64,000 nucleotides of DNA from NCBI RefSeq assembly GCF_003351785.1, contig NZ_CP031230.1, positions 2,203,001 to 2,267,000 of the forward strand. Direction: 5' to 3'. Of the stretch, positions 1-8,160 are shown in pieces (position 1 is the stretch's first letter; every line of letters starts with the position of its first letter). A model generated the notes under the pieces. That model did not search any database, had not been told where the DNA came from, and saw nothing but the letters and a program-made list of their open reading frames with translations. Made by a program: the position numbers and the translations under genes. This DNA is from Sporosarcina sp. PTS2304. Lineage in GTDB: Bacteria; Bacillota; Bacilli; Bacillales_A; Planococcaceae.

Positions 1-34
1 ACAGCAACCATAATGTAATGGAATCTTTTTTCAT
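1..34 (-). CDS. N-terminus of a gene cut by the window edge
   Basis: A minus-strand ATG at position 34 is preceded by a good ribosome binding site (AGGAGAAGTGAAC then ATG). Eleven codons, beginning MKKDSITLWLL, are open to the edge. The lysine pair followed by a hydrophobic run could begin a signal peptide or membrane segment, but too little is present to assign a family. Confidence 0.45.
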   Translation of the reverse strand, partial: MKKDSITLWLL

Positions 35-181
35 GTTCACTTCTCCTACGTTCATTCTTAGTTGATATTTCCTCATCATAGCAAGCTGTGAAAGAAGTTA
101 CAAGAATAATAAATGCTAGTAAGCCTACTGAATATTCAAAGATACTTTTCCTATACAGGGCAGAAAAATGGGGTACGTGAT

Positions 182-1091
182 AGGATTCTCCCTGCAGAAC
201 CGGACGCTTTCCTGAGGGGGCGCGGCGGACTCGCCAAAAGTGCGTTGGCGATTACACCTGTCAAGTGCCAAAATGTGCTCCTTCTCGCTGCGCTTCACTC
301 GCAAAAGCCGTCCTTCGCCACGGCTTTCCCTGATCCTCCAGGAGTCGCCGGTTCTTTCGGGAGAATCCTTGAGTTTGTGTCGGGAAGTTAGTTGGTGTTT
401 GTCCAGAAGTTGGTGTGGGATAAATGATTCTTCTTTCTTGGTGCAGAAAATGAGTGTATGTGTGAGGATTCTCCCTACAGAACCGGACGCTTTCCTGAGG
501 GGGCGCGGTGGACTCGCCAGAAGTGCGTTGGCGATTACGCCTGTCAAGTGCCAAAATGTGCTCCTTCTCGCTGCGCTTCACTCGCAAAAGCCGTCCTTCG
601 CCACGGCTTTCCCTGAACCTCCAGGAGTCGCCGGTTCTTTCGGGAGAATCCTGGAGTTTGTGTCGGGAAGTCAGTTTGTGTTCGTCCAGAAGTTAGAGTG
701 GCGGGAGTGACTTCTCCTTTGGTGGTGCAGAAAAAGAGTGTACTTGTGAGGATTCTCCCTGCAGAACCGGACGCTTTCCTGAGGGGACGCGGCGGACTCG
801 CCAAAAGTGCGTTGGCGATTACGCCTGTCGTCCTGATCCTCCAGGAGTCGCCGGTTCTTCCGGGAGAATCCTTGAGTTTGTGTCGGGAAGTCAGTCTGTG
901 TTCGTCCAAAAATTAGAGTAGGGTAAGTGACTTATTCAGTGCAGTGCAGAAAATGAGTGTACGTGTGAGGATCCTCCCTGCAGAACCGGACGCTTTCCTG
1001 AGGGGACGCGGCGGACTCGCCAGAAGTGCTTTGGCGATTTCGCCTGTCGTCCTAATCCTCCAGGAGTCGCCGGTTCTTCCGGGAGAATCCT
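182..1091 (-). repeat. Four tandem class A structured intergenic repeats
   Basis: Copies lie at about 182-369, 465-652, 749-872 and 968-1091. Each begins AGGATTCTCCC, ends GGGAGAATCC, and has a second arm pair GAACCGG/CCGGTTC, so the copy can fold end to end. The conserved centre, read on the minus strand, contains GGATCAGGACGACAGG followed by a small inner hairpin (ATCGCC/GGCGA) and the sequence GTCCGCCGCG. The first two copies carry an extra segment of about 67 bp that adds its own hairpin. The units are separated by related spacer sequence. Short open frames cross the block, but they have no ribosome binding site and differ from copy to copy, so I treat the region as non-coding. Confidence 0.85.
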
Positions 1092-1314
1092 TGAGTTTGT
1101 GTTCGTAAGTCAGTTTGTGTTCGTCCAGAAATAGAGTATGGTAAGCTCTACTTCCTGAACAGTGTAGATAAAGCTTTGGATTGCCTGATTGAATACATAT
1201 AGAGTCATTGCTTGTTCCACTCAGTCCATCGAAATAGTCATAGTAGCTGATGTTGGTCTTTCACCACATACAAAGAGTGATCAACCTGTCTTGCACACGC
1301 TAAGTTTCGGCTGA

Positions 1315-1656
1315 AGCTGGAAGACGATCGACTCCGGGAGGATCAGGACGACAGGTGTAACTCGCAGCGTACTTTTGCGAGGTCCACCGCGTCCCCTCCG
1401 GAAAGCGTATCGTCTGGAAGCGCAAGCCGCAAGACACTCCAAGTCAGCTTCACTCCATCCAATAAACGAACATGAAGTAGCAGACAAGCCCACGTATTTT
1501 TCACCACATACAAAGAGTGATCAAACTGTTTTGCCTACACTAAGTAAGGCTGAAGCTGGAAGACGATCGACTCCGGGAGGATCAAGGACGACAGGTGTAA
1601 CCCGCAGTGCTTGAGGGTCCGCCGCGTCCCCTCCGGAAAGCGTATCGTCTGGAAGC
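1315..1656 (+). repeat. Two class B structured intergenic repeats
   Basis: Copies lie at about 1315-1422 and 1555-1656, oriented opposite to the class A block. Outer arms are GGAAGACGATCGACTCCGG and CCGGAAAGCGTATCGTC. The core GGATCAGGACGACAGGTGTAAC is shared with class A. The inner hairpin is CTCGCA/TGCGAG-like in the first copy and shorter (ACCC/GGGT) in the second. About 220 bp of linker (1092-1314) joins the last A copy to the first B copy, and this linker recurs at 34.5 and 47.8 kb. Confidence 0.82.
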
Positions 1657-1689
1657 GCAAGCCGCAAGACACGCTAAGTCAGCGTCACC

Positions 1690-1775
1690 CCATACAATCG
1701 CTAAAGTCAAATTCACTGTTAAATAAATGAATGAATGAGTGAATTAAACACCATATGATCAATTAACAAGACTGA
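1690..1775. repeat. AT-rich tail module of the repeat family
   Basis: An AT-rich stretch after the second class B copy contains a CACCATATGATCAATTAACA-like motif. Related stretches occur at about 10690-10780, 40032-40115 and 43068-43152, each just beyond the 3' end of a minus-strand gene. Similarity is by eye and imperfect. Confidence 0.5.
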
Positions 1776-1794
1776 AACACTATAACACCAAAAA

Positions 1795-1822
1795 ACGGAA
1801 TCCTATCGCCGGCGGACTCCGT
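1795..1822 (-). terminator. Intrinsic terminator of the acetyltransferase gene
   Basis: Arms ACGGAATCC and GGACTCCGT form a hairpin. On the minus strand it is followed by a run of T. It lies 8 bp past the stop of the acetyltransferase gene. Confidence 0.65.
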
Positions 1823-1829
1823 GACCATA

Positions 1830-2393
1830 TTACATATTTTTTTCACTTTCACGCTTTTTCCAGTCTTCCTCCAACATACTGTACACAATCAAATCGTGAA
1901 AGTGATCATACAAAAATTCCCCATCACGAATGACTCCTTCTTCCAAGAATCCCAGACGCTCAGGAATTCCACGACTTTTTTCATTATCTGCCCCGCATTT
2001 AATCTCAATTCTGTGCATATCGTATTGTTCGAATGCATAATCGACCAGCGAGCTGGCGACAGCAGTCATAATTCCTTTTCCTTGATAGGCCTCTGCCAAC
2101 CAGTAGCCGATACTCGTCTGTTTATTTGTATAGTCAATGGAATGAAATCCCGCGAAACCTACTAATTCTCCTTTGTACATAACCCCAGCCTGAAACCCGT
2201 CTTCTTCAGCAAATTGCTGGAGCCATGCTGTAATAATCGGTCTATACGTTTCAGAACTTTTCATGGAATCTACCCAAGGCAACCACTCTCTCAAGTGCTC
2301 CCTTGATTGGTCTACTAGATTAAATAATTCTTCAGCATCTTTTTGCCGCATTAATTTTAAGGAAATTTCATCTGTCACTTTATGAACAAACAT
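1830..2393 (-). CDS. GNAT acetyltransferase, RimJ/RimL-YdaF type
   Basis: This 187-residue protein has the features of acetyl-CoA dependent N-acetyltransferases that modify ribosomal proteins or other amines. The acetyl-CoA loop motif QGKGIMT lies near residue 110, and the RimL-type signature SRGIPERLGF lies near residue 150. Length is normal for the family. The ATG start has the ribosome binding site GGAAGGGGAG. The gene lies 22 bp downstream of the pentapeptide gene on the same strand, so the two may be co-transcribed, and a terminator follows. The substrate cannot be told from sequence; a role in protein or small-amine acetylation is inference. Confidence 0.85.
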   Translation of the reverse strand: MFVHKVTDEISLKLMRQKDAEELFNLVDQSREHLREWLPWVDSMKSSETYRPIITAWLQQFAEEDGFQAGVMYKGELVGFAGFHSIDYTNKQTSIGYWLAEAYQGKGIMTAVASSLVDYAFEQYDMHRIEIKCGADNEKSRGIPERLGFLEEGVIRDGEFLYDHFHDLIVYSMLEEDWKKRESEKNM

Positions 2394-2415
2394 AGGTACT
2401 CCCCTTCCACTCGTT

Positions 2416-3054
2416 TTACTCGTCTCTTATATCCAAACCGATCATAGAAGCAAATTGAATAGCTTGTCGAGTTGAGACAATACAACCTGATAAATCTTTC
2501 ATGGAAACAGTTAAGCTATCAAATTCAGATGTATTGATTTCCACTTTTTTTAAAGGCGTCTCGTCAAAACTCGCCTGATCAAGCGAGCATTCTTCAAAAC
2601 GTGTATTCTTCATTTTACAATTGAAAAAATCCGTCTCTTGTAGCTGGCATTTTAAGAAATGTATTCGTTCCCATTTATTATGAACAAAAGCACTTAAATT
2701 TCCAATACATTCATCAAACAACACATCCGTTAGTCTAGCATCTGCAAAATTCACTCCAAGCATTTTGCAATTATGAAAACTAGCGCGGTGAATACTAACG
2801 CCCGTTACGTCTGCATTGGAAAAATCACAGTTCTCAAAACGTACATCTGTAATGAAAAAATCAGGTAATACGGCATGCTGAAAACTACAGTTTTTAACTA
2901 CTGCATTGGTTAGATTCAGACGTTCTATAGTTTCACCGTCGACTCGTGAACCTACTATCTTACAGTTTTGTAAGAAAGGTTCTTCTTCATATATACACTC
3001 TTCTAAAGTCATCGTAATTAATTGTTCCGATATTTTCGGATGATTCCACTTCAT
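2416..3054 (-). CDS. Pentapeptide-repeat protein
   Basis: The 212-residue protein is built largely of A(D/N)LXX-like five-residue repeats between about residues 25 and 175 (for example NCDFSNADVTGVSI), which fold as a right-handed quadrilateral beta helix. There is no signal peptide or membrane segment, so it is probably cytoplasmic. Many members have no known role; some (Qnr, MfpA) mimic DNA and protect gyrase, but nothing here singles out that subgroup. The start has an AAAGGTGAG ribosome binding site. The acetyltransferase gene follows after 22 bp. Confidence 0.85.
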   Translation of the reverse strand: MKWNHPKISEQLITMTLEECIYEEEPFLQNCKIVGSRVDGETIERLNLTNAVVKNCSFQHAVLPDFFITDVRFENCDFSNADVTGVSIHRASFHNCKMLGVNFADARLTDVLFDECIGNLSAFVHNKWERIHFLKCQLQETDFFNCKMKNTRFEECSLDQASFDETPLKKVEINTSEFDSLTVSMKDLSGCIVSTRQAIQFASMIGLDIRDE

Positions 3055-3086
3055 AGTGACTCACCTTTCCGTAATGCCTTAGCTAT

Positions 3087-3866
3087 TCACTGTGATTGGA
3101 TATAATGAATGGCTTGTTGGATACTAGCAAACGTCAGTAATAATTGATTGTATTGTTTTGACTCAGCCAATTTTCTCGCTAGTATAGGTGATACACCTGT
3201 CAGATATAGTTGGCTACCCATTAATTCAAGCACTTCTTTTACTTCTACTAATCGATAGATCGGTGTTTCCTCCTGCCAATACAATCCAGTCACATCTACC
3301 ATAATATGATCGATATCATTTGTATGGACATAGTCGCTTAACTTTGTAATGAGCAAGTTAAAACGTTCCTCGCTCATTTGACCTATCAACGATACTGCAG
3401 CCACATTATCAAAGATTTTCATGATCGGCAACATCAATTGCTCAATTTCAGTATCTTTCGTTTGTAGCTCTTCTATTTGTCTATATTGAACAGAGACATC
3501 TGTTTGTGACCCGACAAAATATAGTTCATTTTCAATAGTTACAGGTCGAATATTTAGACGGTTCCAAAATAACGTTCCATCTTTTTTATAATTTTTCAGC
3601 ACGACTGTAATGGGCTTTTTTTCAGCGATAGCTTTTCTTATTTTTAAAACCGTTGCACGATCAGTCTCTTCTCCTTGAAGAAATCTGCAATTACGCCCTA
3701 TAATTTCTTCACTTGTATAACCCGTCATCGTTTCAAAAGTTTTATTCGTTTGAATGATGGGGTTATCCTCTTGTGAGGGATCTGTGATAAGTGTTCCAAC
3801 CCTACTGCTATTAAGCATTTCTACTACTAATTGTTCTCGTACTGTGTCTGTTATCCGTTTAATCAT
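3087..3866 (-). CDS. ytvA: Blue-light photoreceptor, LOV-STAS protein (YtvA-like)
   Basis: An N-terminal PAS/LOV domain (about residues 15-125) carries the FMN-binding signature GRNCRFLQ. The cysteine in it forms the photo-adduct with flavin in LOV proteins. A linker helix and a C-terminal STAS domain (about 150-255) follow, the architecture and length of Bacillus YtvA, which signals blue light to the SigB stressosome. The ATG at 3866 is preferred over an upstream GTG because AGGATGTGAAT lies at correct spacing before it. No stressosome genes are in the window, but two SigB-like promoters nearby fit an organism with a general stress response. Confidence 0.93.
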   Translation of the reverse strand: MIKRITDTVREQLVVEMLNSSRVGTLITDPSQEDNPIIQTNKTFETMTGYTSEEIIGRNCRFLQGEETDRATVLKIRKAIAEKKPITVVLKNYKKDGTLFWNRLNIRPVTIENELYFVGSQTDVSVQYRQIEELQTKDTEIEQLMLPIMKIFDNVAAVSLIGQMSEERFNLLITKLSDYVHTNDIDHIMVDVTGLYWQEETPIYRLVEVKEVLELMGSQLYLTGVSPILARKLAESKQYNQLLLTFASIQQAIHYIQSQ

Positions 3867-3988
3867 ATTCACATCCTAACTTTTACATACTTTATAGCTA
3901 TCGTAGCATATTCTTATCTACTGTGTATAAGATTTTAGAATAATCCGCCGACTCGTAATATTAAAATATTCATTTGCTCATTATAAAA

Positions 3989-4017
3989 AATCCTCTGACG
4001 TGATTCGTCAAAGGATT
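3989..4017 (-). terminator. Terminator of the opp operon
   Basis: AATCCTCTGACG and CGTCAAAGGATT pair with a 5-nt loop. On the minus strand a run of six T follows. It lies just past the oppF stop. Confidence 0.85.
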
Positions 4018-4024
4018 GTCACTT

Positions 4025-4960
4025 TCAATTTACACGTGTTGCTTGCATCTGAACAAACTCCTTCTCAGAACATAACACAAAATGCTCAGGTGCAATCTCT
4101 CTAAATTCAACTTTATCATCCAGACCATAATTATGTTCATTTGGACTATAAGGTTTTCGCACACGTGTCCGTTCGTAAATAGGATCCGGCAGTGGAATAG
4201 CTGATAATAAGGACTTCGTATAAGCATGCATCGGGTTACGATACAATTCATCCGCGGGTGCCATTTCTACCAATTTCCCAAAATACATCACACCGATACG
4301 GTCAGATATATACTTTACCATCGATAAGTCATGCGCAATAAATAAATAAGTCAAGCCATTCTCTTCTTGTAGCTCTTTCAATAAGTTTACTACTTGCGCT
4401 TGAATCGAAACGTCGAGTGCCGAAATCGGCTCATCTGCAATGATAAATTCAGGTTCTACCGCAAGTGCGCGCGCAATACCGATCCGCTGACGCTGACCAC
4501 CTGAGAACTCATGTGGATAGCGCTCCGCATGTTCTCGATTTAAGCCTACCGTTTCAAGCAACTCGATTACACGCTGTTTTCGAGCGGTTTTTCCTTTAAC
4601 AAGTCCGTGAATGTCTAAGCCTTCCGCTATTATATCCAATACTTTCATACGTGGATTCAATGACGCATAAGGATCTTGGAAAATCATCTGCATTTTACGA
4701 TTTAATAGCTGGCTTTCTTTTTTTGTTTTTGGCGCATGAACATCTACTCCGTCATATAGCACTTGACCAGCTGTCGCATCATACAAACGTATCATCGTTC
4801 TGCCTGTAGTAGATTTTCCACAACCTGACTCTCCTACTAAACCGAAAGTTTCGCCACGTTTAATCGTAAAACTAATATCATCAATTGCTCGAACTTCGGA
4901 AGGTTTACCTGCATTGAAATATTGTTTTAAATTCTTTACTTCAATTAAATGTTCCGCCAT
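4025..4960 (-). CDS. oppF: Oligopeptide ABC transporter ATPase OppF
   Basis: This is one of the two nucleotide-binding subunits that power oligopeptide import at the inner face of the membrane. Walker A is GESGCGKST near residue 43, the ABC signature SGGQRQR is near 155, Walker B is FIIADEP near 175, and the H-loop is AHDLS. The C-terminal oligopeptide-transporter extension begins near 240. Length (311) matches OppF. The gene overlaps the oppD stop (TAATG), so translation is coupled. It is last in oppABCDF and is followed by a terminator. Confidence 0.95.
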   Translation of the reverse strand: MAEHLIEVKNLKQYFNAGKPSEVRAIDDISFTIKRGETFGLVGESGCGKSTTGRTMIRLYDATAGQVLYDGVDVHAPKTKKESQLLNRKMQMIFQDPYASLNPRMKVLDIIAEGLDIHGLVKGKTARKQRVIELLETVGLNREHAERYPHEFSGGQRQRIGIARALAVEPEFIIADEPISALDVSIQAQVVNLLKELQEENGLTYLFIAHDLSMVKYISDRIGVMYFGKLVEMAPADELYRNPMHAYTKSLLSAIPLPDPIYERTRVRKPYSPNEHNYGLDDKVEFREIAPEHFVLCSEKEFVQMQATRVN

Positions 4961-6024
4961 TACATAGTCCCTCCCGTTTCTTCAACGTAATATCGGCTAC
5001 CAGGAAATGTTTTCATTCGCTCAATAATTAAAGCAGGCGGTTCCACTTGTGGTGCTTGTGGGTGAAGTAACCAAGTCGCCGCATAATGTGTATCGCTCAC
5101 TTTGAAAAATGGAGGTTGACGTTCCATATCAATCTGTAATGCGTACTCACTACGCAATGCGAACGCATCGCCAACAGGTGGGTTCAATAAATCTGGCGGA
5201 GTTCCTGGAATAGCATACAATTTTTGATCATCTAAATCCATGGATGGCATAGAGCTTAACAAACCCCATGTGTATGGATGTTGTGGATTATAGAAAATTT
5301 CATCTACCGTACCGATCTCCACAATTTTGCCCCCATACATTACCGCAACACGATCTGCTACGTTGGCAACTACGCCAAGGTCATGCGTGATGAAAATGAT
5401 AGACGTATCGATTTTTTTCTGAATTTCTTTCATAAGTTCTAAAATTTGTGCTTGAATCGTTACATCCAATGCAGTTGTCGGCTCATCTGCAATAAGTATC
5501 TTCGGATTACACGCAAGAGCAATTGCAATAACAATTCGTTGCCGTTGCCCACCCGAAAATTGGTGTGGATACATTTTATAACGATTCTCAGCGTTTGGGA
5601 TACCTACTAAATTCAATATTTCAACCGCTTTTTTGCGTGCTTCTGATTTACTTACTTTCTGATGCTTTAGAATAGGTTCCATGATCTGTTTACCTATCGT
5701 CATCGTCGGGTTTAATGAAGTCATTGGATCTTGGAAAATCATTGAAATATCTTTTCCACGAATTTTCTGCATTTCTTTTTCGGAAATTTTGGTCAAATCT
5801 CGTCCATCATATAAAATTTCACCATTTTTATAATCTGCACTAGATTGTGGCAATAGTCGCATGATGGATTTTGTCGTTACCGACTTACCCGATCCTGACT
5901 CACCTACAATAGCCAATGTTTCTCCTTTATTCAAATCAAAATTCACACCGCGGATGGCTTTAACTTCCCCTGCAAACGTGTGGAAGGAAAGCTCAAGATC
6001 TTTAACTTCTAAAATTTTTGTCAA
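4960..6024 (-). CDS. oppD: Oligopeptide ABC transporter ATPase OppD
   Basis: This is the second ATPase of the Opp importer, 354 residues. Walker [10 protein letters not shown] lies near residue 39, the signature SGGQRQR near 160, Walker [10 protein letters not shown] near 180, and the H-loop is THDLG. The C-terminal extension (about 265-354) lacks the cysteines that many Dpp/Opp ATPases carry there; cysteine-free versions appear normal in Bacillus OppD. Start is TTG at 6024 after the strong site AAGGAGGAGAGCC. It sits 13 bp downstream of oppC. Confidence 0.95.
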   Translation of the reverse strand: MTKILEVKDLELSFHTFAGEVKAIRGVNFDLNKGETLAIVGESGSGKSVTTKSIMRLLPQSSADYKNGEILYDGRDLTKISEKEMQKIRGKDISMIFQDPMTSLNPTMTIGKQIMEPILKHQKVSKSEARKKAVEILNLVGIPNAENRYKMYPHQFSGGQRQRIVIAIALACNPKILIADEPTTALDVTIQAQILELMKEIQKKIDTSIIFITHDLGVVANVADRVAVMYGGKIVEIGTVDEIFYNPQHPYTWGLLSSMPSMDLDDQKLYAIPGTPPDLLNPPVGDAFALRSEYALQIDMERQPPFFKVSDTHYAATWLLHPQAPQVEPPALIIERMKTFPGSRYYVEETGGTM

Positions 6025-6037
6025 TTGGCTCTCCTCC

Positions 6038-7063
6038 TTAATCTTTCATCTTCGGGTCAAGTGCATCACGTAATCCATCACCTATCAAGTTAAAGGCAAT
6101 CATTAAAATACTAATGACGACTGCCGGGAACAGCAAGACATATGGTTGGTGTTCCATGACCTTATATCCATCGTTTATCAATGTACCAAGTGATGCAGCT
6201 GGTGGTTGAAGCCCAATTCCGATAAAGCTTAGAAATGCTTCAAAGAAAATAGCATTCGGAATCGTAAACATCGTATTGATAATAATAATCCCAAGCATAT
6301 TAGGCAATAAGTGTTTTGTAATGATTTTACCATCTTTAGATCCTAGTGTTCGTGAAGCGAGTACGAATTCTTGTGATTTAAACTTCAAAGTTTGTGCTCG
6401 CACAATTCGTGACATCCCTATCCAACCGGTAATTGTAATGGCAACGATAATCGCTGTTATACCGGGTTTCATAATCATGATCATCAAGATTACTACTACT
6501 AATGTAGGAATCCCGATAAGAACTTCGACAATACGTTGCATAATGTCATCCGTTCGGCCGCCAAAGTAACCAGAAACTAATCCATAGATGACACCAATGA
6601 CCAAATCAATCGCCGCTGCGACAAATGCGATAAATAGTGAAACTTGTGTACCTTCCCATAACCTAGTAAACAAATCACGGCCCAGCCCATCAGTTCCGAA
6701 CCAATAATAGTCATCTACCTTTTTCATTTCATATAAATCGACTTTTTTTCCAGCTAAATTTCCGACACCGTCAAATATTCCCATTTGTTCAATTCCAGGA
6801 ATCTTTGGTGGCAAATTGGCATGTCGCAAGTTTTGTGCGTCTCCTGCATGTCCATTCAAAAGAGGACCAATTAGCGCCATTAGGACTAGCAACACAAGAA
6901 CTACCATACTTACAATCGCTGCCCCATTTTTTCGTAGGCGAAGCCAAGCATCTTGCCAAAAACTTAAACTCTTCTTTTCAATACGTTCTGCTTCATGGCT
7001 GTCAATCGTAATTCGTTCAAAGTCTTCTTGAGGTAATTGTTTTGTTTCAAATTCATTTCGCAT
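6038..7063 (-). CDS. oppC: Oligopeptide ABC transporter permease OppC
   Basis: This 341-residue inner-membrane permease has a cytoplasmic N-terminus, a first membrane segment near residues 48-70, a large external loop (about 75-135), and five more segments. The ABC permease EAA-type loop (SRTLGSKDGKIITKHLLPN) near residues 232-250 contacts an ATPase subunit. The loop after the first segment is typical of OppC/DppC. The start overlaps the oppB stop. Confidence 0.95.
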   Translation of the reverse strand: MRNEFETKQLPQEDFERITIDSHEAERIEKKSLSFWQDAWLRLRKNGAAIVSMVVLVLLVLMALIGPLLNGHAGDAQNLRHANLPPKIPGIEQMGIFDGVGNLAGKKVDLYEMKKVDDYYWFGTDGLGRDLFTRLWEGTQVSLFIAFVAAAIDLVIGVIYGLVSGYFGGRTDDIMQRIVEVLIGIPTLVVVILMIMIMKPGITAIIVAITITGWIGMSRIVRAQTLKFKSQEFVLASRTLGSKDGKIITKHLLPNMLGIIIINTMFTIPNAIFFEAFLSFIGIGLQPPAASLGTLINDGYKVMEHQPYVLLFPAVVISILMIAFNLIGDGLRDALDPKMKD

Positions 7064-7995
7064 TATCCCTTACCTCCAGACAAGCGGATACGTGGGTCAA
7101 TGACTCCGTACAAAATATCCACAATAAAAATAACAACGATCAAAAATATTGAGAATAATAACGTCGTACCCATAATTGTCGCATGATCATTTACCATGAT
7201 AGAAGAAACGAACTGCTCACCAATTCCAGGAATCGCGAAAATTTTCTCTACCACTAGTGAACCTGTCACTAGTCCTGCTGCTAGTGGTCCAAGAACAGTA
7301 ATTAGTGGAATCAATGCATTTCTAAATGCGTGTTTAAACGCTATCTCAAAACCGTTTGCACCTTTTGCTTTTGCTAATGTAATATAATCTGAACTTAATA
7401 CTTCAATCATCTCAGTCCGTATGAAACGCGCGGATAGGGCAAGTGGCCCCATTGCGAGTGCAAGCGATGGCAGGACACTTGATTTCCAACCGTCATTCCA
7501 CAGTCCAACCGGTAACAGATGCCATTCAGATGCAATCCAATACTGTAGCAAAGAAGCAAATACAAAGGATGGAATAGATATACCGAGTATCGCAAAAAAC
7601 GTACTCCCATAATCCCAAAACGTATTTTGCTTCAATGCAGCAAGCATACCTAACAAGATTCCAACGAGAGTCCCAAAGACCATCGCTTGCGCTCCCAAGA
7701 TTAATGAAGGTTTCAAACGTGAGGCTAATAAATCATTCACGCTTTTCCCTTTAAAAGCAAATGATGTTCCTAAATCGCCCTTCGCCAAGTTCTTCATATA
7801 AATTGCGTACTGAACGGGCTTCGGCTTATCAATCCCATATTTCTTCTCAACAATCGCTTTTTGTGTATCATTCAGTTTACTGTAAGATGCGATTGGAGAT
7901 CCCGGCAATGTTTGCATAAGGAAAAAAGAAGCAGTCGCAATTAAAAATAGCGTGATAAACATATAAACTATGCGTTTTCCAATATACTTAACCAC
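7063..7995 (-). CDS. oppB: Oligopeptide ABC transporter permease OppB
   Basis: This 310-residue permease has about six membrane segments (first at 9-30) and the EAA-type loop AKAKGANGFEIAFKHAFRNA near residues 205-225. It pairs with OppC to form the translocation channel. The GTG start has GGAGG ten bases upstream. A terminator hairpin separates it from oppA, so it is presumably expressed at a lower level than the binding protein, by read-through. Confidence 0.95.
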   Translation of the reverse strand: MVKYIGKRIVYMFITLFLIATASFFLMQTLPGSPIASYSKLNDTQKAIVEKKYGIDKPKPVQYAIYMKNLAKGDLGTSFAFKGKSVNDLLASRLKPSLILGAQAMVFGTLVGILLGMLAALKQNTFWDYGSTFFAILGISIPSFVFASLLQYWIASEWHLLPVGLWNDGWKSSVLPSLALAMGPLALSARFIRTEMIEVLSSDYITLAKAKGANGFEIAFKHAFRNALIPLITVLGPLAAGLVTGSLVVEKIFAIPGIGEQFVSSIMVNDHATIMGTTLLFSIFLIVVIFIVDILYGVIDPRIRLSGGKG

Positions 7996-8104
7996 GTTAC
8001 GTTACACCTCCACGGAGTTTCTATCCTACTATTTGCTAATTGTATTAACACTTCCCAATAGATTGTATCTTGTAAATATTCCAACTATTGGTTGTTACTA
8101 AAAA

Positions 8105-8140
8105 GAGAGTATATGGAAGACGACACTCCCATATACTCTC
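8105..8140 (-). terminator. Attenuating terminator between oppA and oppB
   Basis: GAGAGTATATGG and CCATATACTCTC pair perfectly across a 12-nt loop, with TTTTT after it on the minus strand. Position between binding-protein and permease genes suggests partial termination that raises OppA relative to the membrane parts (inference). Confidence 0.85.
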
Positions 8141-8160
8141 CCCTATTTAACTTACAATAC

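Noticed and set aside
113..1614. Overlapping open frames through the left repeat block
   Set aside because: They follow the repeat units, have no ribosome binding sites, shift frame between copies and encode low-complexity RNA-like translations.
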